From Abyssisolibacter fermentans (GTDB lineage Bacteria; Bacillota; Clostridia; Tissierellales; MCWD3): DNA of 36,784 bases. Numbering within the stretch: the first letter of the stretch is position 1; every line of letters starts with the position of its first letter. A program made the position numbers and the translations under genes. Shown in pieces: positions 9,847-17,233 of the stretch. The stretch covers positions 1-36,784 of the forward strand of contig NZ_LOHE01000092.1 of assembly GCF_001559865.1 (NCBI RefSeq), read 5' to 3'. A model generated the notes under the pieces. It did no database searches, was not told the origin of the DNA, and saw nothing but the letters and a program-made list of their open reading frames with translations.

Positions 9847-10020
9847 CCCTGATTATTCATTTAATTCCGATAATATGCTGTATAACTGCAGAAATCTAAA
9901 ATCATGATTTTATGTCAATCGCTTAAGCATTTGAAAAATGAGGTTGTACTTTGCAGCTTATTCAGTCGAAGAATGAGGTTTGTTAATAAATAAAATTTAA
10001 TTTTCTATGAATAATCTGGG
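9847..10020. mobile_element. MITE-like element, family B (174 bp)
   Basis: Left end CCCTGATTATTCAT and right end ATGAATAATCTGGG are inverted repeats; the right end continues as the exact reverse complement of the longer end seen at 14721 and 29635 (CCCAGATTATTCATAGAAAA). The interior holds a reversed family C module (AATCTAAAATCATGATTTTA and beyond). It encodes no protein. The right end stops a few bases before the ribosome site of the 39-aa gene. Confidence 0.75.
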
Positions 10021-10041
10021 ATCATATAAGGAGGATTACAC

Positions 10042-10161
10042 ATGAATGTAAATGAAATGCCATTGGCAAGTATTGATGAAAAAGATTTAGAGCAAATCAA
10101 AAAATTAGAAAAGACTTTAGAAGATAAATATATCCTTTTAGCATTTAAAAAAGAAATTTAA
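10042..10161 (+). CDS. Small 39-aa protein of unknown function
   Basis: ATG at 10042 is preceded by a near-perfect AAGGAGG seven bases away, and the frame runs 39 codons to TAA. The product is charged (Glu/Lys-rich in the middle, LEQIKKLEKTLEDKY) and ends with a hydrophobic LLAF segment, suggesting one amphipathic helix. A strong hairpin terminator follows two bases later. It is on the opposite strand to its neighbours. Function is unknown. The combination of strong ribosome site, clean frame and terminator makes it a credible gene. Confidence 0.65.
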   Translation: MNVNEMPLASIDEKDLEQIKKLEKTLEDKYILLAFKKEI

Positions 10162-10162
10162 A

Positions 10163-10218
10163 CTGATAGCCATGATGATAAAAGAATTAAAACAATCTTA
10201 AATCATTATGGCTATCAG
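10163..10218. terminator. Bidirectional terminator between the 39-aa gene and SRAP
   Basis: CTGATAGCCATGATGAT (10163-10179) pairs with ATCATTATGGCTATCAG (10202-10218), with one G:T. It follows the plus-strand small gene directly and its loop and right arm contain the last codons of the minus-strand SRAP gene. T-rich sequence follows on the plus side. Confidence 0.75.
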
Positions 10219-10804
10219 CTTGTTTTATAAGCAAAGAATCTTGGTATGGCTTCATGAGGCTTTTTGTAAATTCAAAATTTGTATCTTTATTAGATAACCA
10301 TTCTTCTTCAAATTCTTCATTTATTATCACCGGCATTCGTCCATGAATATCTTCAATAGGTTTACTGGGTGAAGTTGTTAAAATTGTGAAAACAGTGTAG
10401 GTTTGATTTTTGTTATCTTTATATGAAATATATATCCCTGCTAACGAAAAAATATTTTTATTAGCTATTTTTATTTCATATTTAACAGAAGTCTTGTGCT
10501 CTTTTTTCCATTCGTAAAAAGCAGTAACTGGTATCAGACATCTTCTTTTATTAAAAGAATCTTTAAACATTGATTTCTGATAAACAGTTTCACTTCTAGC
10601 ATTTATTATTGGTCTATTATTATACGGATTTATAAAACCCCATTTCATATTTTTCAAAAAATTTTGCTTATCTCGAACTACTACTATGGAAGTATCATTA
10701 GGAAATATTTCTCCATATTTAAACTCTTTTTCAACATCCTCTTGTATTTTGTATCTTTTTAATAACTCTTCAAGCGTTGCTCCCATTAAGAACCTACCAC
10801 ACAT
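10187..10804 (-). CDS. SRAP-domain (HMCES/YedK) abasic-site shielding protein
   Basis: Cytoplasmic DNA-repair protein of 205 aa. The family covalently captures abasic sites in single-stranded DNA through Cys2 as a thiazolidine. Seen here: MCGRF start with Cys2, PIINARSETV (conserved Asn and Arg), CLIPVTAFYEWKK (conserved Glu), and IHGRMPV (conserved His). Length matches the family. Ribosome site AGAGGA lies seven bases before ATG. The gene stands alone; I found no LexA box in its upstream region. The 3' end overlaps the terminator described above. Confidence 0.93.
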   Translation of the reverse strand: MCGRFLMGATLEELLKRYKIQEDVEKEFKYGEIFPNDTSIVVVRDKQNFLKNMKWGFINPYNNRPIINARSETVYQKSMFKDSFNKRRCLIPVTAFYEWKKEHKTSVKYEIKIANKNIFSLAGIYISYKDNKNQTYTVFTILTTSPSKPIEDIHGRMPVIINEEFEEEWLSNKDTNFEFTKSLMKPYQDSLLIKQADSHNDLRLF

Positions 10805-10838
10805 AAAATCATCCTCTTTCTATGTTATAACAATTGAA

Positions 10839-10880
10839 ACTCCTACTCACTTCGTTCCTAGGAGCAAGGATTCACAAAAA
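10839..10880. repeat. Dispersed repeat family C, partial copy
   Basis: ACTCCTACTCACTTCG followed by TTCCTAGGAGCAAGGATTCAC matches the first half of the copies at 26811 and 27011. It directly joins a family A copy. Confidence 0.6.
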
Positions 10881-10999
10881 ACGGAAGCAATTACGAGTAA
10901 TTGTAACACACCGTTTCAACAAGGCAGAATATAGCACTCCGCCTGTTTAATCTAATTAGTTACTTGCCACTATAGAGGTGACGAACATCTTACGCCTTG
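10881..10999. repeat. Dispersed repeat family A, copy 2
   Basis: Matches copy 1 at 2245-2360 in the same orientation. The early hairpin is longer here (CAATTAC GA GTAATTG), with different flanking pairs, as expected if the structure is preserved. The rest of the gap, 11000-11127, is AT-rich with no feature I can support; no clear terminator for the ABC operon is seen. Confidence 0.75.
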
Positions 11000-11127
11000 T
11001 TTTATTATATAATACTATAGTATAGAAAGAAACTATATTATTTATAATAATAATAGTATTAATAAAATTTGATGATTAATATACAATAACCATAGTAGTT
11101 GTTCATATAGCTATAAATAATCTAGGT

Positions 11128-11850
11128 TTAAATTAGTACTTTACTTAAAAACTCTTTAGTTCTTGGATGTGAAGGATTTGCAAATAACTCCCCAGGTGTA
11201 TTTTCCTCTATAATTTCTCCTTCGTCCATGAATATTACTCTTGAACCTACTTCTTTTGCGAAGCCCATTTCATGAGTTACTACAATCATTGTCATTCCTT
11301 CTGATGCTAATTCTTTCATTACATCTAGTACTTCACCAACCATTTCGGGATCTAGTGCTGAAGTTGGTTCATCAAACAATAAAACATCCGGTTCCATAGC
11401 TAATGCTCTAGCTATAGCTATTCTTTGTTTCTGCCCTCCTGAAAGCTGTTTAGGATAGCTACTAGCTTTTTCAGAAAGACCAACTCTTTTTAGTAAGCTT
11501 CTAGCTTTTTTTTCAGCTAAAGCTTTATCCTCTCCTTTTACTTTAATAGGTGCTATCGTTATATTTTCTAATACAGTCATATGTGGGAAAAGATTAAACT
11601 GTTGAAATACCATACCCATTTTTTGTCTTGTTATATTAATTTTATCATTATTCTCAATTTTATTCCCTTCAAAAATAATTTCACCTGAAGTAGGTTCTTC
11701 AAGCAAATTTAAACACCTTAAGAATGTGCTTTTACCTGAACCACTAGGTCCTATGACCACAACAACTTCTCCCTTTTTTATGTTTTGATAAACATCTTTT
11801 AAAACATGGTTTTCACCAAACTTTTTATTTAATTTATTAACAACTATCAC
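11128..11850 (-). CDS. Polar amino-acid ABC transporter ATP-binding protein (GlnQ-type)
   Basis: ATPase of 240 aa that powers an amino-acid importer at the inner membrane face. Walker [10 protein letters not shown] (residues about 34-42), Q-loop [10 protein letters not shown], signature LSGGQKQR, Walker [13 protein letters not shown] and switch His in VVTHEMGFA are all intact. Length is typical. The start is GTG, with AAAGGAGG about 10 bases upstream inside the end of the permease gene; the two genes overlap by 14 bases and are translationally linked. The substrate cannot be read from the ATPase. No substrate-binding protein gene is present nearby. Confidence 0.95.
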   Translation of the reverse strand: MIVVNKLNKKFGENHVLKDVYQNIKKGEVVVVIGPSGSGKSTFLRCLNLLEEPTSGEIIFEGNKIENNDKINITRQKMGMVFQQFNLFPHMTVLENITIAPIKVKGEDKALAEKKARSLLKRVGLSEKASSYPKQLSGGQKQRIAIARALAMEPDVLLFDEPTSALDPEMVGEVLDVMKELASEGMTMIVVTHEMGFAKEVGSRVIFMDEGEIIEENTPGELFANPSHPRTKEFLSKVLI

Positions 11851-12523
11851 CTGTATCTAACCTCCTTTCAATTATTGACATGAATTTCGATAGTGTAAAT
11901 GTTAGTAAAAAATATGCGAATGCTACTACTAATAGTGGTTCAAAGGGTTTAAATATATTACCTCTAATAGTTTCAGCGTTATACATTAAATCATGAATAC
12001 CAATCATAGACACTATTGCTGATTCTTTTATTAATGCTATAAATTCATTTCCTAAAGCTGGTAAAATATTTTTAACAGCTTGTGGTAAAACAATGTATCT
12101 CATAGACATTTTGTAGTCCATACCTAAAGAACTTGAAGCTTCCATTTGACCTTTATCCACAGCCTGTATACCCGCTCTAACTATTTCCGCAACATATGCT
12201 CCACTATTAATTGATAAAGCTACTATAGCTGCTATAAAATCTCCATAGTCTCTTCCAATAACTGGTATATGTGAAAAATCTATTCCTATCTGAGGTAAAC
12301 CATAATATACAATGAAAAGCTGAACCAATACTGGTGTACCTCTAATAAATTCAACATAAATAGTTGCTATTGATTTGCAAATCTTATTTTTTGAAATTTT
12401 TAATAAAGCAATACAAATACCAATAATTATTCCAAATAAAATTGTAAATAAAGATAATAAAATTGTTATCTTAGCTCCATTTAAAAAAAACTTATAATAC
12501 TGTGAAAGAAAACTAAAATCCAT
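11837..12523 (-). CDS. Polar amino-acid ABC transporter permease (HisM/GlnP-type)
   Basis: Inner-membrane permease of 228 aa with about five hydrophobic segments. The family hallmark coupling region is present: [22 protein letters not shown] followed by PALGNEFI. The N-terminal pattern ([20 protein letters not shown]) is typical of the His/Glu/Gln/Arg TM1 family. AAGGAGG precedes ATG. It is the first gene of the pair and lies downstream of a T-box leader, with roughly 360 bases and a family B element between leader terminator and start. Such operons normally begin with a substrate-binding lipoprotein, which is missing here; it may be elsewhere in the genome or lost. Confidence 0.93.
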   Translation of the reverse strand: MDFSFLSQYYKFFLNGAKITILLSLFTILFGIIIGICIALLKISKNKICKSIATIYVEFIRGTPVLVQLFIVYYGLPQIGIDFSHIPVIGRDYGDFIAAIVALSINSGAYVAEIVRAGIQAVDKGQMEASSSLGMDYKMSMRYIVLPQAVKNILPALGNEFIALIKESAIVSMIGIHDLMYNAETIRGNIFKPFEPLLVVAFAYFLLTFTLSKFMSIIERRLDTGDSC

Positions 12524-12648
12524 ATAATAACCTCCTTGATTTATTGGTTTAAATTGTTAAAGTTCGTTTGCTAAGTAGCAACATTTTTGTGCGTAAAATC
12601 ACAGAAAACAAAATATTCAATACGAATTTATAGATAATCATATATAAT

Positions 12649-12808
12649 CCCAGAATATTCATAGTAAATTGTATACTCTACTACATCCTTCTGATTATAA
12701 GCTACCCATTAATTTCTTGACATACCAACTCAGTATGCCTTCAAATCACTCGAATTTTCTAATTCAAATTTATTCAGCACATATGGGGAGTTATATGAAT
12801 AATCAGGG
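12649..12808. mobile_element. MITE-like element, family B (160 bp), in the ABC leader
   Basis: Ends CCCAGAATATTCATAG and ATATGAATAATCAGGG are inverted repeats. The interior shares a block of about 60 bases with the element at 14721-14942 (TTCTTGACATACCAACTC, GTATGCCTTC, TTCTAATTCA), which contains a small hairpin (CATACC..GGTATG). It lies between the T-box terminator and the permease gene. Other sequence in 12524-12880 shows no reading frame. Confidence 0.75.
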
Positions 12809-12880
12809 ATAATTTTATATTCTATACTTTTCTATTGATTAATGAAATTAGAGTAAGCTATTAACACTAAATTAAATAAA

Positions 12881-13255
12881 ACTCCCGTCTCATAATAAAG
12901 AGACGAGAGTTATCCCGTGTTACCACTCTAATTGACATAATTATGTCCACTCATGATTTATAACGGTTTTGCCGTATCTTCCTACCTAAGGCACATTTAA
13001 AAACAAACTAGTCATCTTACTCTTCTTTTTGATTATTTTCGTTGTTACTCAATCACTTACTTACAGTAAGCATGTTCGTGATTGAGTGCCTAGAAAATAA
13101 TCAAAATTACTTCGCAACTTAACTTATTTATTTTTTCATATGCCTAATTTCAAAAGATCTCCTCCAAAGTGCGCTTCGATTAAGTACTGTTATCAGACTC
13201 CCACCAACTCTGACTCGCTTAAACAATCACAAAATCTACTCTCTTTTTCTTAGGA
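12881..13255 (-). promoter_or_regulatory. T-box riboswitch leader, interrupted by a family D repeat
   Basis: Read on the minus strand. Stem I region at about 13255-13154 (AGAGAGTAG at its base, apical TTGGTGGGAG, then CACTTTGGAG). Stem III is ATACGG CAAAA CCGTTAT (12977-12960). The T-box sequence AGAGTGGTAACACGGG is at 12929-12914, followed by terminator ACTCTCGTCTC / GAGACGGGAGT (12910-12881) with T tail. Binding of uncharged tRNA is expected to favour the antiterminator. A 162-bp palindromic repeat (12987-13148) sits between stem I and stem III. A tentative specifier is AUC (Ile), placed just before GAAGCG, but I am not sure of it. The downstream gene is the ABC permease. Removing the insert leaves a leader of normal size. 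Confidence 0.88.
12987..13148. mobile_element. Palindromic MITE-like element, family D copy 1 (162 bp)
   Basis: Terminal inverted repeats TAAGGCACATTTAAAAACAA / TTATTTTTTCATATGCCTA, and an inner palindrome (GATTATTTTC..ACTCAATCAC against GTGATTGAGT..GAAAATAATC). Nearly the full length can fold into one long hairpin. It is a reverse-oriented match of 30784-30946 over the whole length. No protein is encoded. Confidence 0.8.
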
Positions 13256-13261
13256 TTTAAA

Positions 13262-13287
13262 CCCAGATTACTTTATGAATAATCAAG
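13262..13287. repeat. Minimal family B remnant (two fused ends)
   Basis: CCCAGATTA directly followed by TATGAATAATCAAG: the two inverted ends of a family B element with almost no interior. It lies in the leader transcript between the T-box promoter and stem I. Confidence 0.5.
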
Positions 13288-13314
13288 ATTAAATATTTTA
13301 TTTTATATTTTATG

Positions 13315-13343
13315 ATTATAAACTGTTAAGAGAATAATGTCAA
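13315..13343 (-). promoter_or_regulatory. Consensus sigma-A promoter of the T-box/ABC operon
   Basis: TTGACA (13343-13338), 17-base spacer, TATAAT (13320-13315): a perfect match to the housekeeping promoter consensus. Transcription would start near 13308, giving a leader of about 785 bases before the permease start codon. Confidence 0.9.
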
Positions 13344-13396
13344 GAAATAATTAATATAAATTTATTTTATTGTTTAAATATGCACGTATTATCAAA

Positions 13397-14311
13397 CTAT
13401 AATATTTGATTATTAATCCAATCTAAGATATCATCATAAACTTCTTGCTTATTAATTTCATTCAAAATCTCATGTCTTGCATCTTTATAAATTTTATACT
13501 TCAAATTATTTTTTCCTGTTTTTTTATAAATATTATAAGAATCTATTACACCTTTAGAATTTTTACCAACCGGATCTTTTCCTCCAGCAATAAAAAATAT
13601 TGGCAAATTCCGAGGGATTTTTTTGAGATTTTCAGGCTTATTTAGTTTTTTTACTCCAGTTAACATATCTAAAAAGAAACCTACTGTAAATATTTGACCG
13701 CATAGCTGATCATTGATATACTTATCCACTTCTTTTTCATCTCTACTTAACCAATCAAATTTAGTCCTATTTGGTTTGAATTTTTTATTAAATCCCCCAA
13801 ATGACATTGAGTCCATAAACTTGCTCTTATGTCTTTTTCCTCTAAACATTATTTCCAGTTTAGATGCCAATATTCCAAAATTCATCAATATAGAGCTATT
13901 ATTTCCTGTGCCAGATAATATTACTCCATCTACTGTTGTCCCATACATATACATGTATGTTCTTGATAAAAATGAGCCCATGCTATGTCCTAATAGTATA
14001 ACAGGAATATCAGGGTTTTCTTCATGTATTATATCATTTAAAACCTTCATATCTTTGACAACTTTATTCCAACCATCTGTTTCAGCAAAAAAACCAATTT
14101 CTCCTGCATTTAAAGCATTTTTACCATGTCCTCTATGATTATTACCATATACAATAAATCCATTATTAACCATGAACTGCGCAAAATCAGAATATCTTTC
14201 AATGTGCTCAGCCATACCATGAGAAATTTGAATGATTGCCTTTGGTTTAGTTAAGTTTGATTCGTTCCATTTTACCCAATTAATTCCTAAATCACTATAT
14301 ATAACCTTCAA
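13397..14311 (-). CDS. Alpha/beta hydrolase, monoacylglycerol lipase/lysophospholipase-like
   Basis: Cytoplasmic serine hydrolase of 304 aa, of the serine aminopeptidase S33 / PldB type. Visible: oxyanion-hole region IQISHGMAEHIERY (about residues 27-40), HRGHGKNA, nucleophile elbow GHSMGSF (about 108-114), acidic residue in IAGGKDPVG (about 246), and catalytic His in KDARHEILNE (about 279). Length is typical. The start is TTG with a G-rich ribosome site (GGGGGG) six bases before; no better ATG exists. The gene is isolated, with repeats on both sides. The natural ester substrate is unknown. Confidence 0.88.
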   Translation of the reverse strand: MKVIYSDLGINWVKWNESNLTKPKAIIQISHGMAEHIERYSDFAQFMVNNGFIVYGNNHRGHGKNALNAGEIGFFAETDGWNKVVKDMKVLNDIIHEENPDIPVILLGHSMGSFLSRTYMYMYGTTVDGVILSGTGNNSSILMNFGILASKLEIMFRGKRHKSKFMDSMSFGGFNKKFKPNRTKFDWLSRDEKEVDKYINDQLCGQIFTVGFFLDMLTGVKKLNKPENLKKIPRNLPIFFIAGGKDPVGKNSKGVIDSYNIYKKTGKNNLKYKIYKDARHEILNEINKQEVYDDILDWINNQIL

Positions 14312-14720
14312 AATATTCCCCCCAATTAGGTATCTCTATTCTTCTATATGATATCAATTTTACCATATTTGTGTTGTTAATTAAAGCATTTACAACTTTC
14401 TGGAATTTATCGAAAATAATATCTAAGCCTTGATTATGATTATTCATATGACTCACCATAGTATACTGTTTATTATGTAAAATAAAATATGATTACTTAA
14501 TTGGTATGCTCAACCATTTATTTAACATCTTTAATCTGAAGGAATACTTATTAATGAATCTCCTATTCCGCTTTTTTGTAGGAATAAGCGATTCACATAA
14601 AATCATAGCTATTAGTTCACTGTTCATAATTTTCTATGTATGAACCTGAGTAAGCACTAAAATTTTATAATAAGATAAAAAACATTATAAAAATAGCATA
14701 TTTGGTATAATAAAATTAAA
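14312..14720. other. Intergenic region without a gene
   Basis: AT-rich stretch upstream of the hydrolase. It holds a family C copy (14558-14629) and an isolated half of a family B end near 14436-14447 (GATTATTCATATG). No coding frame or RNA gene is supported. Confidence 0.5.
14558..14629. repeat. Dispersed repeat family C, diverged copy
   Basis: Contains CTCCTATTCCG, TAGGAATAAGCGATTCACAT, AAAATCATAG and TTAGTTCACTG, in the same order as the copies at 26811 and 27011. Confidence 0.6.
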
Positions 14721-14942
14721 CCCAGATTATTCATAGAAAATTAAATACTTTTTTTTTAATGAAGCTCATTCTACGAATGAGTAAGCGATTCACATAAAAG
14801 CACAGATTTTAGTTCTCTGCTTATGTTTATAAGATATCCATTAAATTCTTGACATACCAACTCGGTATGCCTTCGAATTCACTGAAATCTTCTAATTCAG
14901 AAACTTACAGTATATTATTCAAAGTTATATGAATAATCAGGG
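14721..14942. mobile_element. MITE-like element, family B (222 bp, longest copy)
   Basis: Ends CCCAGATTATTCATAG and ATATGAATAATCAGGG are inverted repeats. The interior combines a family C module (GAGTAAGCGATTCACATAAA, AGTTCTCTGCTTA) and the block shared with 12649-12808 (CTTGACATACCAACTCGG). No protein is encoded. Confidence 0.8.
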
Positions 14943-14952
14943 TTAAATTTTA

Positions 14953-14988
14953 AGGGACTAACTCAAAAATAATATTGAGCTAGTCCCT
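14953..14988 (-). terminator. Terminator after deoC
   Basis: AGGGACTAACTCAA pairs with TTGAGCTAGTCCCT with one mismatch, 26 bases past the deoC stop codon; a short T-rich tail follows on the minus strand. Similar to the stem at 2384-2423. Confidence 0.75.
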
Positions 14989-15014
14989 CATAAAATGTCA
15001 TTAATTTTATAGTC

Positions 15015-15680
15015 TTAATAATTACTATTTGATTGATGTCCTTGAGCTATTGCTACTGAAGCACTCGCTCCTATTCTAGTAGCACCTGCTTCAATCATGG
15101 CTATTGCAGTTTCATAACTTCTTACTCCACCAGAAGCTTTTACTCCAATATCCTTTCCAACTGTTTCTCTCATAAGTTTTATATCTTCAACAGTTGCTCC
15201 TCCTGTACTAAAACCAGTTGAGGTTTTAACAAAATCAGCACGAGCTTCTTTTGCTAACTTACAAGCTTCAATTTTTTCTTCGTCAGTAAGTAAACATGTT
15301 TCTATAATAACTTTAACTATCGCTTCACCTTTAGCTTTGACAACAGCTTCTATATCCTTTTTAACATAGTCATAATTTTTAGCTTTTAATGCACCTATAT
15401 TTATAACCATATCAAGCTCATCTGCTCCATCTTTAACTGCTTGTGTAGCTTCAAAAGCTTTTACCTGTGGAGTTGTACTGCCAAGTGGAAAACCAATAAC
15501 AGTAGTAACTTTTACACCACTTCCTTCAAGTTCTTTTTTAACAAGTTCAACATGACAAGGGTTAATACAAACAGAAGCAAAATTATATTTTTTTGCTTCT
15601 TCACATACTTTGATTACACTATCTACAGTTGCATCTGGTTTTAATAAAGTATGATCAATCATTGAAGCTATATTATTCAT
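15015..15680 (-). CDS. deoC: Deoxyribose-phosphate aldolase
   Basis: Cytoplasmic class I aldolase of 221 aa that cleaves 2-deoxyribose 5-phosphate to glyceraldehyde 3-phosphate and acetaldehyde. Seen: [11 protein letters not shown] (residues 8-18), [29 protein letters not shown] (catalytic Asp region), [10 protein letters not shown], the Schiff-base lysine in FVKTSTGF (about residue 153) and VKASGGVR (second lysine). Length is normal. Ribosome site GGAGG precedes ATG. It is the second gene of a pair, 13 bases after pduL; the acetaldehyde it releases can be turned into acetyl-CoA and then acetyl phosphate, a step PduL can perform. Confidence 0.97.
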   Translation of the reverse strand: MNNIASMIDHTLLKPDATVDSVIKVCEEAKKYNFASVCINPCHVELVKKELEGSGVKVTTVIGFPLGSTTPQVKAFEATQAVKDGADELDMVINIGALKAKNYDYVKKDIEAVVKAKGEAIVKVIIETCLLTDEEKIEACKLAKEARADFVKTSTGFSTGGATVEDIKLMRETVGKDIGVKASGGVRSYETAIAMIEAGATRIGASASVAIAQGHQSNSNY

Positions 15681-15693
15681 AGTAAAACCTCCA

Positions 15694-16266
15694 CTATTTT
15701 ATTAATTCTACTAAATCTCCATTTCTAACTCCTGCTGCATTACCTTCTTCTATATCTACATGCATTTCTAGAGCATATGCAGGATTTACTCTTACTAATA
15801 CATTATCAAATACTAGTCCTCTAGGACCGCTAACTTTAATACTTACTCTTTGTTTATCTTCAACTCCATATTCTTTTGCATCATCTGTATGCATATGAAT
15901 ATGTCTAGCTGCTACAATTACACCTTGGTCTATAGTAACTTCACCTTTAGGACCAACTATCTTTGCTCCTGGACTACCAGCTAAGTCTCCAGAATCTTTA
16001 ATTGGTGCTTTAACACCTAATTTAAAACCGTCTGCTAATGCTATCTCTATCTGTGTTTCTTTTCTTGCAGGTCCTAATACTCTTACACCAGCTAGTGTAC
16101 CTTTTGGTCCTACGATATCTACTTTTTCTTCACAAGCAAATTGTCCTGGTTGAGACAAATCTTTCATTTTTGTTAATTCATATCCTTGACCAAAAAGTAT
16201 TTCTACATGCTCCTGGCTTAAGTGAATATGTTTATTAGATAGAGCTATTGGTAATTGTGTTTTCAT
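15694..16266 (-). CDS. pduL: Phosphate propanoyltransferase/phosphotransacylase (PduL)
   Basis: Enzyme of 190 aa exchanging CoA and phosphate on short acyl groups (acyl-CoA to acyl phosphate). Two PduL beta-barrel halves are seen, with the metal-binding histidines in [13 protein letters not shown] (residues 9-21) and [13 protein letters not shown] (about 119-131), and [12 protein letters not shown] with [10 protein letters not shown] near the end. The N-terminus lacks the extra helix that targets PduL to microcompartments, and no shell genes are present, so it is probably free in the cytoplasm. AGGAGG precedes ATG. It leads a two-gene operon with deoC. Confidence 0.93.
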   Translation of the reverse strand: MKTQLPIALSNKHIHLSQEHVEILFGQGYELTKMKDLSQPGQFACEEKVDIVGPKGTLAGVRVLGPARKETQIEIALADGFKLGVKAPIKDSGDLAGSPGAKIVGPKGEVTIDQGVIVAARHIHMHTDDAKEYGVEDKQRVSIKVSGPRGLVFDNVLVRVNPAYALEMHVDIEEGNAAGVRNGDLVELIK

Positions 16267-16287
16267 TATAATTCCTCCTATTTTTAT

Positions 16288-16341
16288 CCCTAATTATTCA
16301 TAATGAATGTAGCGTATTTAATTTTCTAAGAATAATTTGAG
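16288..16341. repeat. Short family B-like element (54 bp)
   Basis: CCCTAATTATTCATAA at the left and TTTTCTAAGAATAATTTGAG at the right form a degenerate pair of family B ends. It lies in the 5' untranslated region of pduL. Confidence 0.5.
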
Positions 16342-16437
16342 ATTATGTATTATTTTAAATTTTATTGTATACATATTGTCTCCAATAACTTTGAAGTTTA
16401 TAGTTTTTGATACAATATATCTAATACTCTGCATTAA

Positions 16438-16466
16438 ATTATAAAGGTTTTTGTTTTAAAAATCAA
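16438..16466 (-). promoter_or_regulatory. Promoter of pduL-deoC
   Basis: TTGATT (16466-16461), 17-base spacer, TATAAT (16443-16438). The expected leader is about 160 bases and includes the short family B element; no known riboswitch fold is recognised in it. Confidence 0.65.
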
Positions 16467-16562
16467 ATGATATTAGTATTTCTCTTGAAATTTAATTAAC
16501 CCTATAAATATTATTAACAATAGAAATCAAATAATCCAATAAATTTTTCAGATAAGTATAAC

Positions 16563-17135
16563 TTATTTTACTAATTCACTTCCAATTCTTTGAGCCTCAA
16601 TCAATATGTCTTGCCTTTTAGTAATATCAACTTTATCTGTATTCGATAATAAAATATTGTAGCTATATTTAGTATTAATTGATTTAAAAAACAAATCTAC
16701 AACGGGCACACAAGCATCAAATTGTCCTTTTGTATATGGTGCACCTCCAACTGCTACAAAAACACCCTGTCTCTGCTTATTTGCATCAATAACTGATTTA
16801 TTTAATACATACTTACTAGACCAAAACATCTGACATCTATCAATCATTGCTTTAACATATGTGCTTACTGTATTAAAATAAACCGGTGAACCCAATATAA
16901 TAATATCACTTTCATCAAAATCTTTATACAAATTTTGCATATCATCATCTATAATACATGAACCTTCATTTTCGCAATAACCACATGCTGTACATGGAGT
17001 TATTTTCAAATCTTTTAAATTTACCTTTTTTACTATAATATCTTTCTCTAGTAATCCTTCTACTATTCTATCTACTATTTTTTCAGTGTTTTTATTTCTC
17101 CTTGGACTACCTACAATTGCTAATGCTTTTTTCAC
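16563..17135 (-). CDS. Iron-sulfur flavoprotein / NADPH-dependent FMN reductase family
   Basis: Flavodoxin-fold electron-transfer protein of 190 aa. Near the start ALAIVGSPRRNKNT forms the FMN phosphate loop; CTACGYCENEGSC (C-x2-C-x2-C-x5-C, about residues 48-60) is the compact cysteine motif of iron-sulfur flavoproteins; ILGSPVYFNT and IDRCQMFWSSKY follow in the usual order. A longer frame from TTG at 17207 would start inside the T tail of the upstream terminator, so GTG at 17135 with AGGAG seven bases before it is chosen. Redox partner is unknown; the gene is separated from folT by a terminator. Confidence 0.85.
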   Translation of the reverse strand: MKKALAIVGSPRRNKNTEKIVDRIVEGLLEKDIIVKKVNLKDLKITPCTACGYCENEGSCIIDDDMQNLYKDFDESDIIILGSPVYFNTVSTYVKAMIDRCQMFWSSKYVLNKSVIDANKQRQGVFVAVGGAPYTKGQFDACVPVVDLFFKSINTKYSYNILLSNTDKVDITKRQDILIEAQRIGSELVK

Positions 17136-17208
17136 TCTATCACTCCTACAACCTAATAACTTTACTCTGCCTACTCCTACTCCTTCGTTGCTTTTTAAAT
17201 CTTTCAAA

Positions 17209-17233
17209 AAGCTACTAGTAAAACTAGTAGCTT
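17209..17233 (-). terminator. Terminator after folT
   Basis: Perfect 11-bp stem AAGCTACTAGT / ACTAGTAGCTT with a three-base loop and a T run on the minus strand (A run 17206-17210). The folT stop codon lies inside the stem. Confidence 0.9.

Noticed and set aside
14436-14447. Single family B-like half end
   Set aside because: No matching opposite end within a few hundred bases, so it is not listed as an element.
17136-17207. Longer N-terminus of the iron-sulfur flavoprotein starting with TTG
   Set aside because: The TTG lies inside the T tail of the folT terminator and there is no ribosome site; the GTG at 17135 is better.
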